From Arthrinium phaeospermum (Eukaryota > Ascomycota > Sordariomycetes > Amphisphaeriales > Apiosporaceae), in assembly GCA_006503535.1 (NCBI GenBank), contig QYRS01000007.1:372001-436000 (forward strand): a DNA stretch of 64,000 bases, in the 5' to 3' direction. This document shows, piece by piece, positions 1 to 11,660 of this stretch. Below the pieces are notes generated by a model that did not search any database, was not told the DNA's origin, and saw nothing but the letters and a program-made list of their open reading frames with translations. The number at the start of each line of letters is the position of its first letter. Position 1 is the stretch's first letter. The translations under genes and the position numbers were made by a program.

Positions 1-1287
1 TGCCGGGATCCCTGCTCGAAGCCGCTGACCTGCAGATGTTCCACTGATGTCATACCCAGACGGGTATCGCCCGGCGAGCAATACGAGAGGCCCGGCGTCT
101 GGACTCTCTCCCTCTGTTGCCCAACGGTCTCAATTGTCGACTGTTCCACTCCAGCCGCCCAGAGTCAACACGAGCCGAGATGCCTCTACCAATTGCTACA
201 TAGTTTGGTCAATGCCACTTGTCTCTGTCAGAAAAAGAGTGGCCGGATTGGGATGAACTTTGCACATTTTAGACCTTTCTGAGACACGTTGAGCAGAGTT
301 TTCTTGACATGCAAGTGCCGTCCTGCCGGACCTCAGCTGTGCAGACCGAACGAAGCAAAGAAAAAAGTCCGACGGGAGCAGCTGACAATCTAATTGAAAT
401 TTGATACTGGAGAGGGAAGAAGGTCGGCAGAGTAAGCACCATATGCTTACCTACCCACACGGAGGTCAGGCTGCCAGGCAAGAAAGCATCCAATCCGCCG
501 GTACATGCCATGCGAGCGCTGTATTCGCCCGGTCCTTTCACTAGGTTCGTTTTGGGGATGCACACCACACTTGCAGCATGCACTTCGCCCGTTGGGTTCA
601 TTGCCTCACTCAACGATGATCATCTCGGCCAGGCTGTGCTCGACGTCAGTCCAAGTACATAGGCAAGTAGGCAACAATCAGACTCGGAAGCTATTCATAA
701 CTGTTTGCATGCAATCTGTGTTTTGTTGTCGGCAACGGGCCGTACTGAACAAGCCGGTTTGGCCGGCCGAAGCTCCGATCAATCGAATTGTGCGCCTCAA
801 CGGGGCGTAGATTCGGCCATCCAAAAAGAATTACACCCCTGCATCAAGGCCTACCAATCTGAATTGGGTGTTACATAACGTTCCTGGACACAAATGCGCA
901 TCGGGCTTGGCTCTGATGATGAATGCCATTTTGGTCCTCTTGGGGCTTTCTATGAGACTTGGAAGGGATGCTCTTTAATGCGATCGTATGTTTTCTGAAC
1001 AGATGCTCATATGACTCCGCCCGAGTCTCCCGGAGTAAGGAATAACCAACAGGCGCAGGGGAGCTTGCTGACATGGCCTCCAAGCAAGGGGCCAGCCCCG
1101 CGGCATCGCTGTAGTAAATAAGAGGAAGGCCACGAACAACTATCAATAGAATACAAGAGTATCTCTCAAAAACCTACAACCGCGCTATATCGGACGTTTA
1201 GATAGCTTCATTGGCTGTACGCGCCATCTCATCTCAGAAACTCAGCTTTTCCCGCCCCCTCTCAGAGAAAGGAAAGCTACCGAAACT
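1..1287. other. No gene recognised
   Basis: The short open frames on both strands have no family signature, no convincing splice structure and no codon pattern like the genes further on. Probably intergenic sequence, including the promoter of the gene starting at 1288. Confidence 0.5.
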
Positions 1288-1821
1288 ATGGCATCGGGTC
1301 GCTTCGTCGACCCAATGACCCTCCTGCGGGTCACGCCCCTCGTCACCTCGACGGCGGCCGTCATGTTCTCCGCGGACCAGTACCTGTTCCTCGACACCCT
1401 GCTGGCGCCGCCGCACCGCGAGCGGGCCAACGAGCTGGTCCCCTCGTACTTCAAGACCTTCTTCGGCCGCGGCATCTGGATCATCATGACGGCCTATCCG
1501 CTCTCCATCGCCACCGGCGTCGCCAACGTCTTCTACCAAAGCAGCGGTGGAGGATCATCATCTGTGGCAGCCAAGCTCAGCAGCGGCGGCGCAGCAGCGC
1601 GTTGGTATGCGGCGGGCGCGGCGCTGGCTCTCGCGCACTTCGCCTTCGTGCCCAGCATCATGTACAAGGTCCAGGCGCTGAACGAGGGCGAGGGCAAGGG
1701 CGAGGGGAACAAGAATCTCAAGCGGTGGCTGGACGTTCATCTGGTGAGATCGCTGCTGGTGGATGTTCCCGCGTGGTTCTGCTTTGCGGCAGCTTGTCTG
1801 AAGTCTCTCGGGCCCCTGTGA
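1288..1821 (+). CDS. Small four-helix integral membrane protein, DUF1772-like
   Basis: An intact single-exon frame of 177 residues. I see about four hydrophobic segments: near residues 8-30 (LLRVTPLVTSTAAVMF), 62-82 (GIWIIMTAYPLSIATGVANVF), 108-132 and 155-172. A polar basic loop (GEGKGEGNKNLKR) lies before the last helix. Size and topology fit the fungal DUF1772/anthrone-oxygenase-like group. Some members of that group oxidise anthrones in polyketide pathways, but most have no known role. It lies 24 kb from the polyketide synthase, so a link to that pathway is not supported. The Met at 1288 is the first in frame and is followed directly by the first helix. The family assignment rests on size, topology and general resemblance, not on a diagnostic motif. 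Confidence 0.6.
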   Translation: MASGRFVDPMTLLRVTPLVTSTAAVMFSADQYLFLDTLLAPPHRERANELVPSYFKTFFGRGIWIIMTAYPLSIATGVANVFYQSSGGGSSSVAAKLSSGGAAARWYAAGAALALAHFAFVPSIMYKVQALNEGEGKGEGNKNLKRWLDVHLVRSLLVDVPAWFCFAAACLKSLGPL

Positions 1822-3215
1822 GGGTGGGCGTGTGTGGGTGAGACATATCGCTTGAGCTCTGGGGACATGCGCATAGGGTCCATGCGAACTTGTCTCGGCG
1901 TGCATAGTCCACATGTCTACCATCTCGTTGGGTGACGATGTGGGGGGAAGAGGGGATGCTCGCGGTACTGCAGGCATGAATCTGTGATACCCGCGCAACC
2001 ACTGGCTGACTGGATGTCCAACTTCATTAGCGGGAGATGAATGGATTCCACGATATATCATAGTATTTATCTCAGTGGAGTTACCAGAGATGTGAAATAG
2101 CATCCGCTCGTTTTCTCTCCCTATTACGAGGTGCCTCATTCAGGGTGTTGCCAGTGTCTTGTCTAATTTCAACTATGTTGCGAATAACCACTTCGGTCGG
2201 CGTGCCTGTGCTATGAGACCCTTCGCCTACTCGCCTCTTTTAGCTTGAAAGACATTTGCAAGTCATCGTCTGAGCCGTTACGATTGGCGAACTCAATTCT
2301 GGAACATGTACCACACAGATTTTCGGGAGGTGTTCTCGCCTGGAATAGTGATACAGCCATTCACGGGCCTGCTTCTTTGCTCACCATCGCTTGCCAACAT
2401 GCGAGATGGTATTCTACGCGGACACTCTCGCGTGACACGTGGTACAACCTTTGAATCTAGGTGGTGAATTCGAATACCGGCACTTGATCACTTCCATCAA
2501 TTTAGAGCATTATGCACGTCGTACACGTGATCAACGAGAGCCGCGATGCAGGTCCCGGAAGCCGCCTAAAGTCGCTGTCTTGAGACCAATGCGCATTTCT
2601 ACATACATCAGAATTGGTGAGGAGGTAATATATCAAATCCCGCATTTCAATAGTTCCGTACCCATCAAAGCTAGAGAGGGCCAGCATCAATCAATCCCGC
2701 CTCCAAGAAAGCCGAACAACGCCGGCATGATCTCCGGCCCACGATTTTACCCACTGTTTTCCCCGTAGTCGGTTGGGACGCCTGATCCGGGGTAGTTTTC
2801 CCACCAATGAGAGAGCCCGTAGCAACAACCGGCTCAATACACCCCAGACTATCACCCCACGACGATTGACGCGCTGGGCTAGAATCGTGATAGGATGGCA
2901 CTGATGCCCCTCCTACATGCAGTGTACGAGCCTAGGGGCCTTCCTGCCCCTCGCGAGGAGACAGGTGATGCGGGATGATGGATGAGGGGTGGTGTCGTGG
3001 GGTAAAGGGGAGTGATACACAGCATGGCAGGAGTTCAACACGACAGATATGATCTCCACGATTCCTGTAGGTATTTATTCACGCAACTTGCTTTGGTCTT
3101 GGTCTTGGTCTTGACTTCTAGTCGATCTGCTGCTCTCCTTGCTTCCTTAGTCCATCTCCCCAAGCGCTATTTCGTCGTCATAGGTGGCTTTCTCAGCGCC
3201 ATATCGTAGCCCAAC
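1822..3215. other. Intergenic, no gene recognised
   Basis: No recognisable coding sequence. The last 200 bases should hold the promoter and leader of the L-galactonate dehydratase gene. A short tandem run of GGTCTT units lies near 3093-3115. Confidence 0.5.
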
Positions 3216-4666
3216 ATGCCCGAGATCACTATTACTGGCTGGTCCACGCGGGACGTGCGGTTCCCCACGTCCCTGGACAAGACCGGCTCCGATGCCATGA
3301 ACGCAGCTGGCGACTACTCATCTGCCTACTGCATCTTGGAGACGGACTCCGAGTTCAGCGGGCATGGAATGGTAAGTAACTACGTGTTTCCAACGTCATC
3401 GTTGTCTCTTTTCTTCCTCTAAGCATGTAAAACCTTTCTGAGTATGAAGACTAACGGAATCAGACTTTTACCATCGGCCGTGGCAACGACATTGTCTGCG
3501 CTGCGATCAACCACCTGGGCGACCGCATCAAGGGGCGGACCCTGTCGTCGCTGGTCGAGCACTGGGGCGAGACGTGGCGGTACCTGGTCAACGACTCGCA
3601 GCTGCGGTGGATCGGCCCCGAAAAGGGCGTCATCCATCTGGCGCTGGGGGCCGTGGTCAACGCGATCTGGGACCTGTGGGCCAAGGTGCTGGGCAAGCCC
3701 GTGTGGCGGATCGTGGCCGAGATGACGCCCGAGCAGTTCGTCGACTGCATCGACTTCCGCTACATCACCGACGCCATCACGCCCGACGAGGCCGTCGCCC
3801 TGCTGAAGGCGACGGCCGCCGACGGCCAGAAGGAGGCGCGCATGCAGGACGCCCTCGCCAGCCGCGCCGTGCCCGCCTACACCACGAGCGCCGGCTGGCT
3901 CGGCTACGGCGAGGACAAGATGCGCGGCCTGCTGCAGGAGACGCTGGCCAAGGGCTACCGCCACTTCAAGCTCAAAGTGGGCGGCAGCCTCGAGCAGGAC
4001 CGCAAGCGGCTGACCATCGCGCGCGACGTCATCGGCTACGACCAGGGCAACGTCCTCATGGTGGACGCGAACCAGGTCTGGAGCGTGCCCGAGGCCATCG
4101 CGTACATGAAGGAGCTGGCCGACTTCAAGCCCTGGTTCATCGAGGAGCCGACGTCGCCCGACGACATCCTGGGCCACAAGGCGGTGCGGGACGCGCTGCG
4201 CCCGCACGGCATCGGCGTGGCGACGGGCGAGATGTGCCAGAACCGCGTCGTGTTCAAGCAGCTGCTCATGTCGGGCGCCATCGACGTGTGCCAGATCGAC
4301 GCGTGCCGCATGGGCGGCGTCAACGAGGTGCTGGCGGTGCTGCTCATGGCCAAGAAGTACGGCGTGCCCATCGTGCCGCACTCGGGCGGCGTCGGCCTGC
4401 CCGAGTACACGCAGCACCTGAGCACGATTGATTATGTTGTCGTCAGCGGCGCGCGCTCGGTGCTCGAGTACGTCGACCACCTGCACGAGCACTTCCGGCA
4501 CCCCTCCGTCATACGCGACGGCTACTACCAGACCCCCATGGAGGCCGGCTACAGCGTCGAGATGAAGGCCGAGAGCATGGACCGCTTCGAGTACCCGGGC
4601 AAGCAGGGCGTGAGCTGGTGGAGGTCGGACGAGGCGAAGCCTATCCTCGAGGGCGAGAAGTACTGA
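3216..4666 (+). CDS. lgd1: L-galactonate dehydratase (enolase superfamily)
   Basis: Two exons, 3216-3371 and 3464-4666, joined in phase across a GTAAGT...CTAAC...CAG intron, give 452 residues, the normal family length. The enzyme removes water from L-galactonate to give 2-keto-3-deoxy-L-galactonate, the second step of the fungal D-galacturonate (pectin sugar) pathway. Diagnostic features are visible: the N-terminal capping region with TSLDKTGSDAMNAAGDYS, the KxK catalytic pair in HFKLKVGG (near residues 221-223), metal ligands in VDANQVW (near Asp253), IEEPTSPDD (near Glu279) and TGEMCQNR (near Glu308), and the histidine loop VPHSGGVGLPEY (near His358). The overall sequence matches fungal LGD1/GaaB more closely than generic L-fuconate dehydratases. 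The rest of the galacturonate pathway is not in this window, so the gene stands alone. A 469-residue antisense frame over exon 2 is a base-composition shadow. Confidence 0.93.
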
Positions 4667-5524
4667 GCTTCTCGACTGTCGAGCAACACGAGAGGTAATC
4701 TTGGAAAGGAGATAGAAAAAGGAGTGGGGATCGGTTCCCAATAATGGGGTGTTATTCCTACTGCAGGGCAACGATGGCATCCTGTGTGGCGGCTGTGTCG
4801 GGTTACATAGTCGCCGTCCCTGTAACAACAGTTTGGTGAAGTGCGCCGTTGAGGTGACTTCGCAATGGTGTGCGGCCGTGGAGGTCGTTCAGCGAGGCAA
4901 CGATGGCATCTCGTACGTGATAAGGATCGGGCTCTTATCCCGACATCACGTCCTTTATATACCCATGTAGTTCCAATAGCGTCAATGGTTTACTTACACT
5001 TATTTGAAGGCTTCCAGTTCATCAGTCTAAGCTGACAGACAATTCATTCGAAAGACGTGGCAAGATTGGGGGACCGAAACGAAACGGCGTAAGAGCAAAC
5101 GAAAATGTTAGATTGAGCCTCGAAGGTGTGTGCCGACCCTGGTTATAACAGTATTTGTGAGCATACTGAATCGTCACTTGGATCGTTATGTTGTGTGTGA
5201 GGATGAATTGGATCTGCTGGACATTCTACCATAGATACAGGTCTTATACGCGTCCGTGCATACACCTCCATCTTCGATGCAAACGGCCGTATCAAACGGC
5301 TACTCTACCTGCTGACAGTATTCTATCAATCGTCTCTATCCGTCTATGTTTCTTAACGTGCGTAACGAATGGACGTGTTCTTGGAGTCGATTTGGAAAAC
5401 AGTCCAAGAGACAACTCAACGATAAGCCCTCAGATATGGTACAGTTCCTGGGTGCAGCCGCTGTAGCCACTTCTGCATCTGCTGCTACTCGACAACAACA
5501 GGATCGCATCTTCATGGATCCTGA
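4667..5524. other. Intergenic, convergent 3' region
   Basis: Lies between convergent genes. It contains a loosely repeated phrase (CAACGATGGCATC at about 4768-4780 and 4898-4910). No gene recognised. Confidence 0.45.
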
Positions 5525-6633
5525 CTAGTGCAAGACAAACGCCTCAAAAGCAGCGACGACAGGCGCAGGATTGCTACCAAACGGCAGCGCCGGGTGCTGC
5601 GTCAAGTCGTAGTGCCCCGTAACAGACCACTGATCCCCCGCCGTCTGGTTACCGACCCCATAGCACACACTCATCGACGACAGTCGCGGCGTGCCGGTCC
5701 AGTCCACGAAGCTGGGTGAGCCGCCGTAGCTGGCCTGGGCCTCGCAGAGCGCGGCGCCGTTGCTCAGCAGCTCGAGCGAGACGCCGCCGTCCTCGAGATG
5801 GCCGCCGACGGCGTAGACGTAGCCCGACTGCGGAAAGGTGAAGGTTCCCGGCATGACGGTGTCGAAGGTGGCGTTGTTGGGCGCCGTCAGCAACGAGGGG
5901 CCGCACACGCCCGAGCTGTCGAGGTAGTAGGGGGTCAGGTGTTGGAAGCCGTCGACGGTGCCGGGGACGAACTCGAACTCGAAGGTCAGGAAGTAGTCCT
6001 CGTCGGCGTCGTTATAGTTCAAGACTTCGGCGTAGATGTTCATGGGGGCGTCGGGCAAGAGGTAGCCCACTTTCACTGTGCTGCAGTGTTGGGGGATTCA
6101 GATCAGCGGGCAAGTTCATCAAATGATACCATGCCAGTAGACAGATGGCCAAGGGTAATCTTTCTCCTTTTTTGCATCACTTACCCATTGACGGCCAGGT
6201 CATACGGCAGCCTCTCGTTAGCACTAAAGAAGGCTTGCTCGTTCACCTGATTGCAGACGCTATCCGTCCGGGCGGTGGTGCTGATAAACGAGCGCTTCAT
6301 CATGGATCCGCTGTTGACATTGGCTTCGGCACCGTTGGCGTAAGTGAGGAAAGCACGATGTCTGTAAATGTAGCACGATCCAACGCAGGGCCGTGTAGCA
6401 TCTTGCAGGTTCTGCACGCTTTGACCATTGATTTCCTCGTTGCCAACAGTGAATGGACCAAACTGGACCTGGACTCTCTGAGATCCGAGGGTCTGGAAGT
6501 CCTGAGGGGGGAACGAGAACACATTGCCTGGGCTGGCGAACTTCGCAGGTGCGGTGGATGAGCTTTTGAAAGCAGAAAGCCCAGAGACCAATACCATGAA
6601 CACGGCGAGAACACAGAAGAGAAGCTTCGCCAT
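5525..6633 (-). CDS. Secreted protein resembling SURNod19
   Basis: Two exons on the minus strand, 6633-6185 and 6080-5525, join in phase (AATGG|GTAAGTG...CTGCAG|C) to give 334 residues. The N-terminus has a clear signal peptide (MAKLLFCVLAVFMVLVSGLSA). The mature part has several cysteines and a motif-rich C-terminal half: YVYAVGGHLEDGGVSLEL, then NGAALCEAQASYGG and MSVCYGVGNQTAGDQW. This arrangement resembles the extracellular stress-up-regulated Nod19 (SURNod19) fold, known in plants and fungi, where a Gly-His-x-x-x-Gly-Gly turn and conserved cysteines recur. That is recognition by resemblance and the biochemical role is unknown. A TATA-like box sits about 200 bases upstream. Likely extracellular or cell-wall associated. 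Confidence 0.6.
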
Positions 6634-6829
6634 TGCTGTGATGCAGTCTCCTTATTTCGAAGGGGTAATTGGATAGTCCTTTGGAATAAGTTTCCACAGA
6701 AGGGAGTGTCAAGTGATGGAGGGTTTCGAGAGACTGGAGATTCTAAGAAATGGTTAAGGAGAGTGGGAAGAGAGTGTGATGGTTGACGGAGAAGTTGAGG
6801 GAGAGAAAGCGGCGATTGGGACTGGGCCC

Positions 6830-6836
6830 CTTTATA
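6830..6836 (-). promoter_or_regulatory. TATA-like box of the SURNod19-like gene
   Basis: TATAAAG on the minus strand, about 200 bases upstream of the ATG at 6633. Position and sequence only. Confidence 0.3.
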
Positions 6837-7858
6837 CTGGAAGTGAAGAACCCCAGGTCTCACACTGATTCATGTAGGCGATATAGAAGAGCGCATTTGC
6901 TTGTGGCGCCAGTAGCTATGAAGTATCATAGTAGACAGTGACACGATAAAGACATTGAATATAAACAAACGAGATTTTGCAGACTGTATTCACCTGGAAG
7001 GCGAGCTCCCCTGAATCCAGGGGCGGGCTTGCTCATCCAGATGAATCGAAACCGCAGCCAAGAGACGCAGATGCAGCCAAAAGAATTCATGTTCTACCCG
7101 CCTACAGCGTTGTTGCCTCACTATGGTGCTTTGAGATAAGGCCTGCGTAGCGTTCGGGTACGTCGATGTGTGGTGAGGGATGAGAAAGGACAGCAGCGCA
7201 ATAGTCAGTATAGGCCTCCTTCCTCGCTTCCAGATCTACATATGCCTGGATCGTCGTTTACTGACCGCCAAGCAATGCCTCTGTTGTCAGCGCAGCCAGT
7301 AAGGACAGTCACTCGCGCATACCTGGTTTGAATCGGTTGCCACAGACTCACGTCCTTGAATAACTGAAGGAGCTGGACTAACTACCAATGAGCCTGGGAT
7401 CACCATAATTGCCTTGTATTTATATTCACGCACCTGAAATGGTAGCCATCATCGACAAAAAGATGGTGTGATGTGCTGTAAGTGCAGGTAGGCCTCGCGT
7501 AGCACATGCCATCTAAAACATCGGCTCCGGGTTTTCGTCCTCGTGATCTCTTGAGGCACCCAGTCGCTTGGAACGATGCCAAGCCGCTGCGACACAACCG
7601 AGAGACATGAGATCCTCTCGGCAAATCTGGTTCAGTTCTGGGTCACTTCCATCAATCTGATAGACATCCCATGGCCTCTGAACCACCAGTCACCTCGTAG
7701 GAGGCCAGAAATGATGTGGCTATCAAGTAAGACTGCTTCACCGAAATGGACTTGTATTGCATGCAAGCGATGCCCGAGTGCTTCAATTGGCTTCTTTGAA
7801 CAATCTGCTAATCTATATACACAATCGGAAAGCTGCCGTAATTGTTTCATTCTGATTT
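6837..7858. other. Intergenic, no gene recognised
   Basis: Only short overlapping frames without family signatures. It contains the promoter side of the SURNod19-like gene and the 3' side of the flavoprotein gene. Confidence 0.45.
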
Positions 7859-9682
7859 CTATAGGCATTTCGTCTTCATCCACTCGCTTGTGCCCAGGCC
7901 GAGATTCAGACCGTTCCTGGCCCACCAGACCCGAACAGGCCGGTCGTCGCCAATGGCATCCTCCAGCGCCTCCTCAATGTCGCACGTCTTGTACTCGACG
8001 CGGTGCGTCCTGCCATCGCCGGCCTGCTCGCCTCGGGCGTACTGCTTCCACCACTCGAGAACGTTGACGTGCCCCTGTCGGGTGGGGGCGACCAAGACAT
8101 AGGGGTCGAAGGAGAGCTTGTCGCCCTTGAGCTCTCGCCAGGTGTCCAGTACGGCAGTATGGCCGTGCGCGCTAGCAATCTTGCAGACGCCCTCTCCGTG
8201 TCCGATGGGGATGTTGGATGATTCCCACCATCTGAGTACTGCCGTTTGGCCTGACTGAGAGGCTTGTAGCAGACTGCGACCTGGCTTCAGCACAATGCTG
8301 TCATCCTCCAGCGCAAGGTCACGCCACCACTCGAGGACCAAGAGGTGACCTCGGGCGGAAGCCGACTCCAGGGCCGCGTCGGTGTATTTCAACGGCAGAC
8401 CAGAGTCCCGCCACCAGTCCAGTACGTGTATATATCCCATTCGAGACGCATTGTCCAGCGCCTCGGCGTCGTACTCTTTCTTCAGGAACGATGGAGATGT
8501 ATTCCACCAATCGAGAATATCGATTCTGCCGTAGACTCCAGAGGCCTTGTTGGGCAAAAGTTTGGAGCTGAAAGAAGCCCAGAAAGCCTCCTTGCTCAGG
8601 TTCGTCTCGAGATACGTCAACACTTCGGTCTGGGAGAATTTGATGATGAGTTTGACTGCCAGGGACGATATGTAGGGTAGATCCCTTGGTGCCTGGGAGA
8701 GCTTGCCGCAGATGGCAGCGGAGCCTGGACAGGACAAGATCAACCACTCCAGTTCATTCATATATATATCGATAGGGTCGGTAAGGCGGGTTCGATCAGT
8801 CTGCCATTCCTTTGGTGCTTTGAGGCTCGTGTAGACACCAAGTGCCTGGGCAAGCTCCCAGTCGCCAACGTAGTCGAAGATGAGTGTCCATATCTCCGGA
8901 GGGAGCGCGGTAGCTACCCGGTTGGGTTGGGAGGTGTGTAGTGCATGTTGTGCCGCCACTTCGACGTCGTGGCCAAGGCTCAAGAGTTCGGCTTGGTTCT
9001 TTATGATGCCGACAAGGTCGTTGAAGCCATCCCAGGTAACGGCACGTTTCAAGGGCGTGGCCCCGTCGTATTGCCAGAGAATCGGCGACATCACCTTCAC
9101 CCAAGTCCACTTTCTCTTGATTTTGCTCAGTTGCTTCTTCGTCATGGGGTTCTCCCACATTTGTATTGACATGCCAGGTACTAAAAGAATCTTCTTGGAG
9201 ACGTCCCAAGCCCGCAGAATTTCGAGCAACAACGTATCGGCAATCCCGCTCATCATCTTGGCCAAGTGGTCGGCATCGATCGGCGCCAGCACCAGTATGT
9301 CTGCCCAGTCCACCAACTCGTACGACGTCTGTCTTGCTGACTCTATGGCCTCCCGTGTTCTCTGGTCTGCGTCGATCGCCAAGGTCGCCAAACTTCGATT
9401 CTCCATTACGATGATATCGTGTGTCAGGCGCGTGGGGACTTCGTCGACGAGGGCACGTGTCTCGACCTGCGTGTCCTTGAGGAGCCGGACGGCAATGGCC
9501 TGGGCGTAGGCCACATCGCGCTGCCCGTTGGCGGCGACCAGCATTCGTAGTTTTCTCGTGCGCGCCATGTCTTGGAAGGAAGAGCAAGATGAGCTCGTTG
9601 TGAGGGTTGGTATGTGGCGACGCCGGAACGACGACGACAAGCCGTCGGGCGGCGGGCTGCTGCGACTGCTGCTACCGGGCAT
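7859..9682 (-). CDS. Flavoprotein (PPC-decarboxylase-like) domain fused to ankyrin-like repeats
   Basis: An intronless frame of 607 residues. A second Met at 9568 (MARTRKLRMLVAANG) starts exactly at the flavoprotein domain and may be the true start, giving 569 residues. Residues 45-250 carry hallmarks of the FMN-binding flavoprotein family that includes phosphopantothenoylcysteine decarboxylase and Hal3: an N-terminal beta strand MLVAANG, then ADILVLAPIDADHLAKMMSG and PGMSIQMWENPMTKKQL, the counterparts of the LAPxSAN and PAMNxxMWxxP motifs. From about residue 385 there are about seven degenerate repeats built on GHxxVLxWWxxSGLP, for example GYIHVLDWWRDSGLP and GHVNVLEWWKQYA. The enzymatic role is uncertain because the key histidine and cysteine of the decarboxylase were not confirmed. 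The repeats suggest protein binding. A regulatory or sensor protein is as likely as a coenzyme A enzyme. Confidence 0.72.
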   Translation of the reverse strand: MPGSSSRSSPPPDGLSSSFRRRHIPTLTTSSSCSSFQDMARTRKLRMLVAANGQRDVAYAQAIAVRLLKDTQVETRALVDEVPTRLTHDIIVMENRSLATLAIDADQRTREAIESARQTSYELVDWADILVLAPIDADHLAKMMSGIADTLLLEILRAWDVSKKILLVPGMSIQMWENPMTKKQLSKIKRKWTWVKVMSPILWQYDGATPLKRAVTWDGFNDLVGIIKNQAELLSLGHDVEVAAQHALHTSQPNRVATALPPEIWTLIFDYVGDWELAQALGVYTSLKAPKEWQTDRTRLTDPIDIYMNELEWLILSCPGSAAICGKLSQAPRDLPYISSLAVKLIIKFSQTEVLTYLETNLSKEAFWASFSSKLLPNKASGVYGRIDILDWWNTSPSFLKKEYDAEALDNASRMGYIHVLDWWRDSGLPLKYTDAALESASARGHLLVLEWWRDLALEDDSIVLKPGRSLLQASQSGQTAVLRWWESSNIPIGHGEGVCKIASAHGHTAVLDTWRELKGDKLSFDPYVLVAPTRQGHVNVLEWWKQYARGEQAGDGRTHRVEYKTCDIEEALEDAIGDDRPVRVWWARNGLNLGLGTSEWMKTKCL

Positions 9683-10664
9683 CTTCGCTCATTCTTTGCT
9701 CCCTGGCAACCCCTAGATGTCTCTTATTGACGGTATAGTCCCGCGGGTGGGTAAGGTTTCGAAGTCGTCCGGAAGAATTCGAGTCGATTTGCCTTGACCC
9801 GCAATCGGTAATTCCCTTGATGGTTTGATGATGTCCCCTAATGGCGCCAATGCTAAAGTGCCCAACCTTGTCGTCGCCGACCGAGAAAATTGCGCAGTTG
9901 ATGGGTTGGTAATGGTAGAAGTAGAACTCGAGAACCACCAGCCTATAAAAACATCGATTTGTTAAGGAGGAGTAGTATGAGATATCGATACTCAGGGTCA
10001 GGCGATCAGGTTTCGCCGTGGTTACGAAAGGGTGCTTGTCGCGTCTCACATGGCAAAAAATCCCAGGCCCATGAATTTGCCCCGTTGCTGGAATGATGCG
10101 GGATTGTGGATTCCATGCTCCGCAAGATGCAAAAGGACGTAGCGCCAAGGCCCGACTAACCGCTTCGCTAGTCGCATGTCGACGCACAATGGAGCAGACA
10201 CCCCGGATTATGCATGTATGCAATACGCGATACCCGTCATCCACGTCAAGTGCTTGTCAAACTGATCAATCGTTCAATCCCATCTCATCTTGGGACGCGC
10301 TTTGGGTTTCCCGCCAGTCTCCAACTCCTCTCGAGTCATCCGGTACCTGCCAACGCAAACCATCTCACGCGAGCAATGTTGGCATCATGCAAGACAAAGG
10401 CTTGGCTCTAGGCGGTTTAGCAACTGGAGCCACTTGTGGAAGCCGACATTAGCAGATTGGCTTCGCTGCTTCGATGCCCGCTTACAGGCTACATGAGGCA
10501 CTGCACTTCTGCACGACAGGTGCCAAGGTTTCGGTGACCCCCGAACAGAGCATTGGATGCACAATTTTGACTACCTAAACCTACATACTCACTACCAAAT
10601 CCAGTAACTCAAAGCACAAGACCCTTTTCCCTTCAATTTCAAACCACAACAGACCTCCTGTCAA
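9683..10664. other. Intergenic, no gene recognised
   Basis: Holds the promoter side of the flavoprotein-repeat gene. Small frames on both strands are not convincing. Confidence 0.45.
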
Positions 10665-11660
10665 TCATGAAGAGCTCCCGAGACGTTCCATTCCGGCCTT
10701 GCATTGTGGATACTTCTCCAAATGCCTCCTCAGGTAGTCCATCCTCGCTAGTTTTCTGTCACAGATGGGGCATTTGGTGTCTATCGGAGGGATGTTGTTG
10801 TCTTTGGCCCAATTCCGATGGGTTGACCAATAATGCTTGGTCATTTCCTTCTCATAAGGAGCACAGTAGCTGCAAGATGAAAGTGCCCTGCATCCGAGAG
10901 GCCTGTCGTGGAGCTTTTTGTGTTTACTGATCACTCATCAGGTAAGGGTGGGGATACTCCGAGCAGTCTGCTGCTTTACTTACTTAAGGTCTCTGCCGCG
11001 CTTGTGCCAATGCTTGCAACAATAACGATAGCCAGGCCTCACCGCACCTACGACTGCGTCAGCCAACCAGGACAGGAAATATTGGGACCAGGAACGACTT
11101 ACCATTACTGTCCGTATCTGAAGAAGGGTCATTTACGTCACCGTTCTGGGGTATGTTGTTCATAAGGTCCATAGGCAATGTCGCATCCAAAGAGGCCTGG
11201 TCAAAGTTGAAATGGCCAGGGCTTAATCCGGGTGTTGGACTCCCTGGCTATGCCGAGGAGCTGACATGGCCGTATGGCGTGTTCGGGATGTAGGGGGTGG
11301 TTGGTGTCAAACAATTCAGAGCAGCTGTTGCTGCATCAGTCCCTCCGCCGTCGTTGGAAAGAATTGTTCCAGGAAGGCTGATGCTTTCTCCAGATGCGCT
11401 GGTGTAAAAGGACACAGGATGCGGGAAGGACTGGTCAAGTGACCCTGCAAAAGCTTCCTCCGTGCAGAGTTCTTGGCCTACAGCAGTAGGGTGGCACCAT
11501 CTGGTATCTTGGACGTGGGCGGCGACGTTGCCTGTGATGCAAATCAGCACGCTCTGTTTTTGCTGCAATCAAGACAAATGAAAAGTTCTTCTTCACCGTT
11601 CTCAGGCACGCAATCCCACGTTCTGTCATCAATGAATCCAGTCATGGCATTGCTGGCCAT
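10665..11660 (-). pseudogene. C2H2 zinc-finger protein gene, apparently decayed
   Basis: The 3' part is a clear C2H2-type zinc-finger region. The exon from about 10930 to 10665 encodes KHKKLHDRPLGC, CSYCAPYEKEMTKHYWSTH and CPICDRKLARMDYLRRH. Upstream, a short exon around 10966-11030 ending CKHWHKRGRDL joins it in phase across GTAAGT...GATCAG and completes a finger. Further upstream are an acidic, Ser/Pro-rich segment (PGSPTPGLSPGHFNFDQA, then DVNDPSSDTDS followed by a GTAAGTC donor) and a 5' segment from the ATG at 11660 (MASNAMTGF, ELFICLDC). Two things break a simple model. A TAG interrupts the Ser/Pro-rich segment in frame near 11235, and the 5' segment reaches TGA near 11544 in a different frame from the sequence that follows. 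Unusual splicing could rescue the first. Intact members would be DNA-binding or signalling proteins. Confidence 0.5.

Noticed and set aside
3419..4828. 469-codon open frame antisense to L-galactonate dehydratase
   Set aside because: Arginine/alanine/leucine-rich translation with no domain. It mirrors the third-position GC bias of the sense gene.
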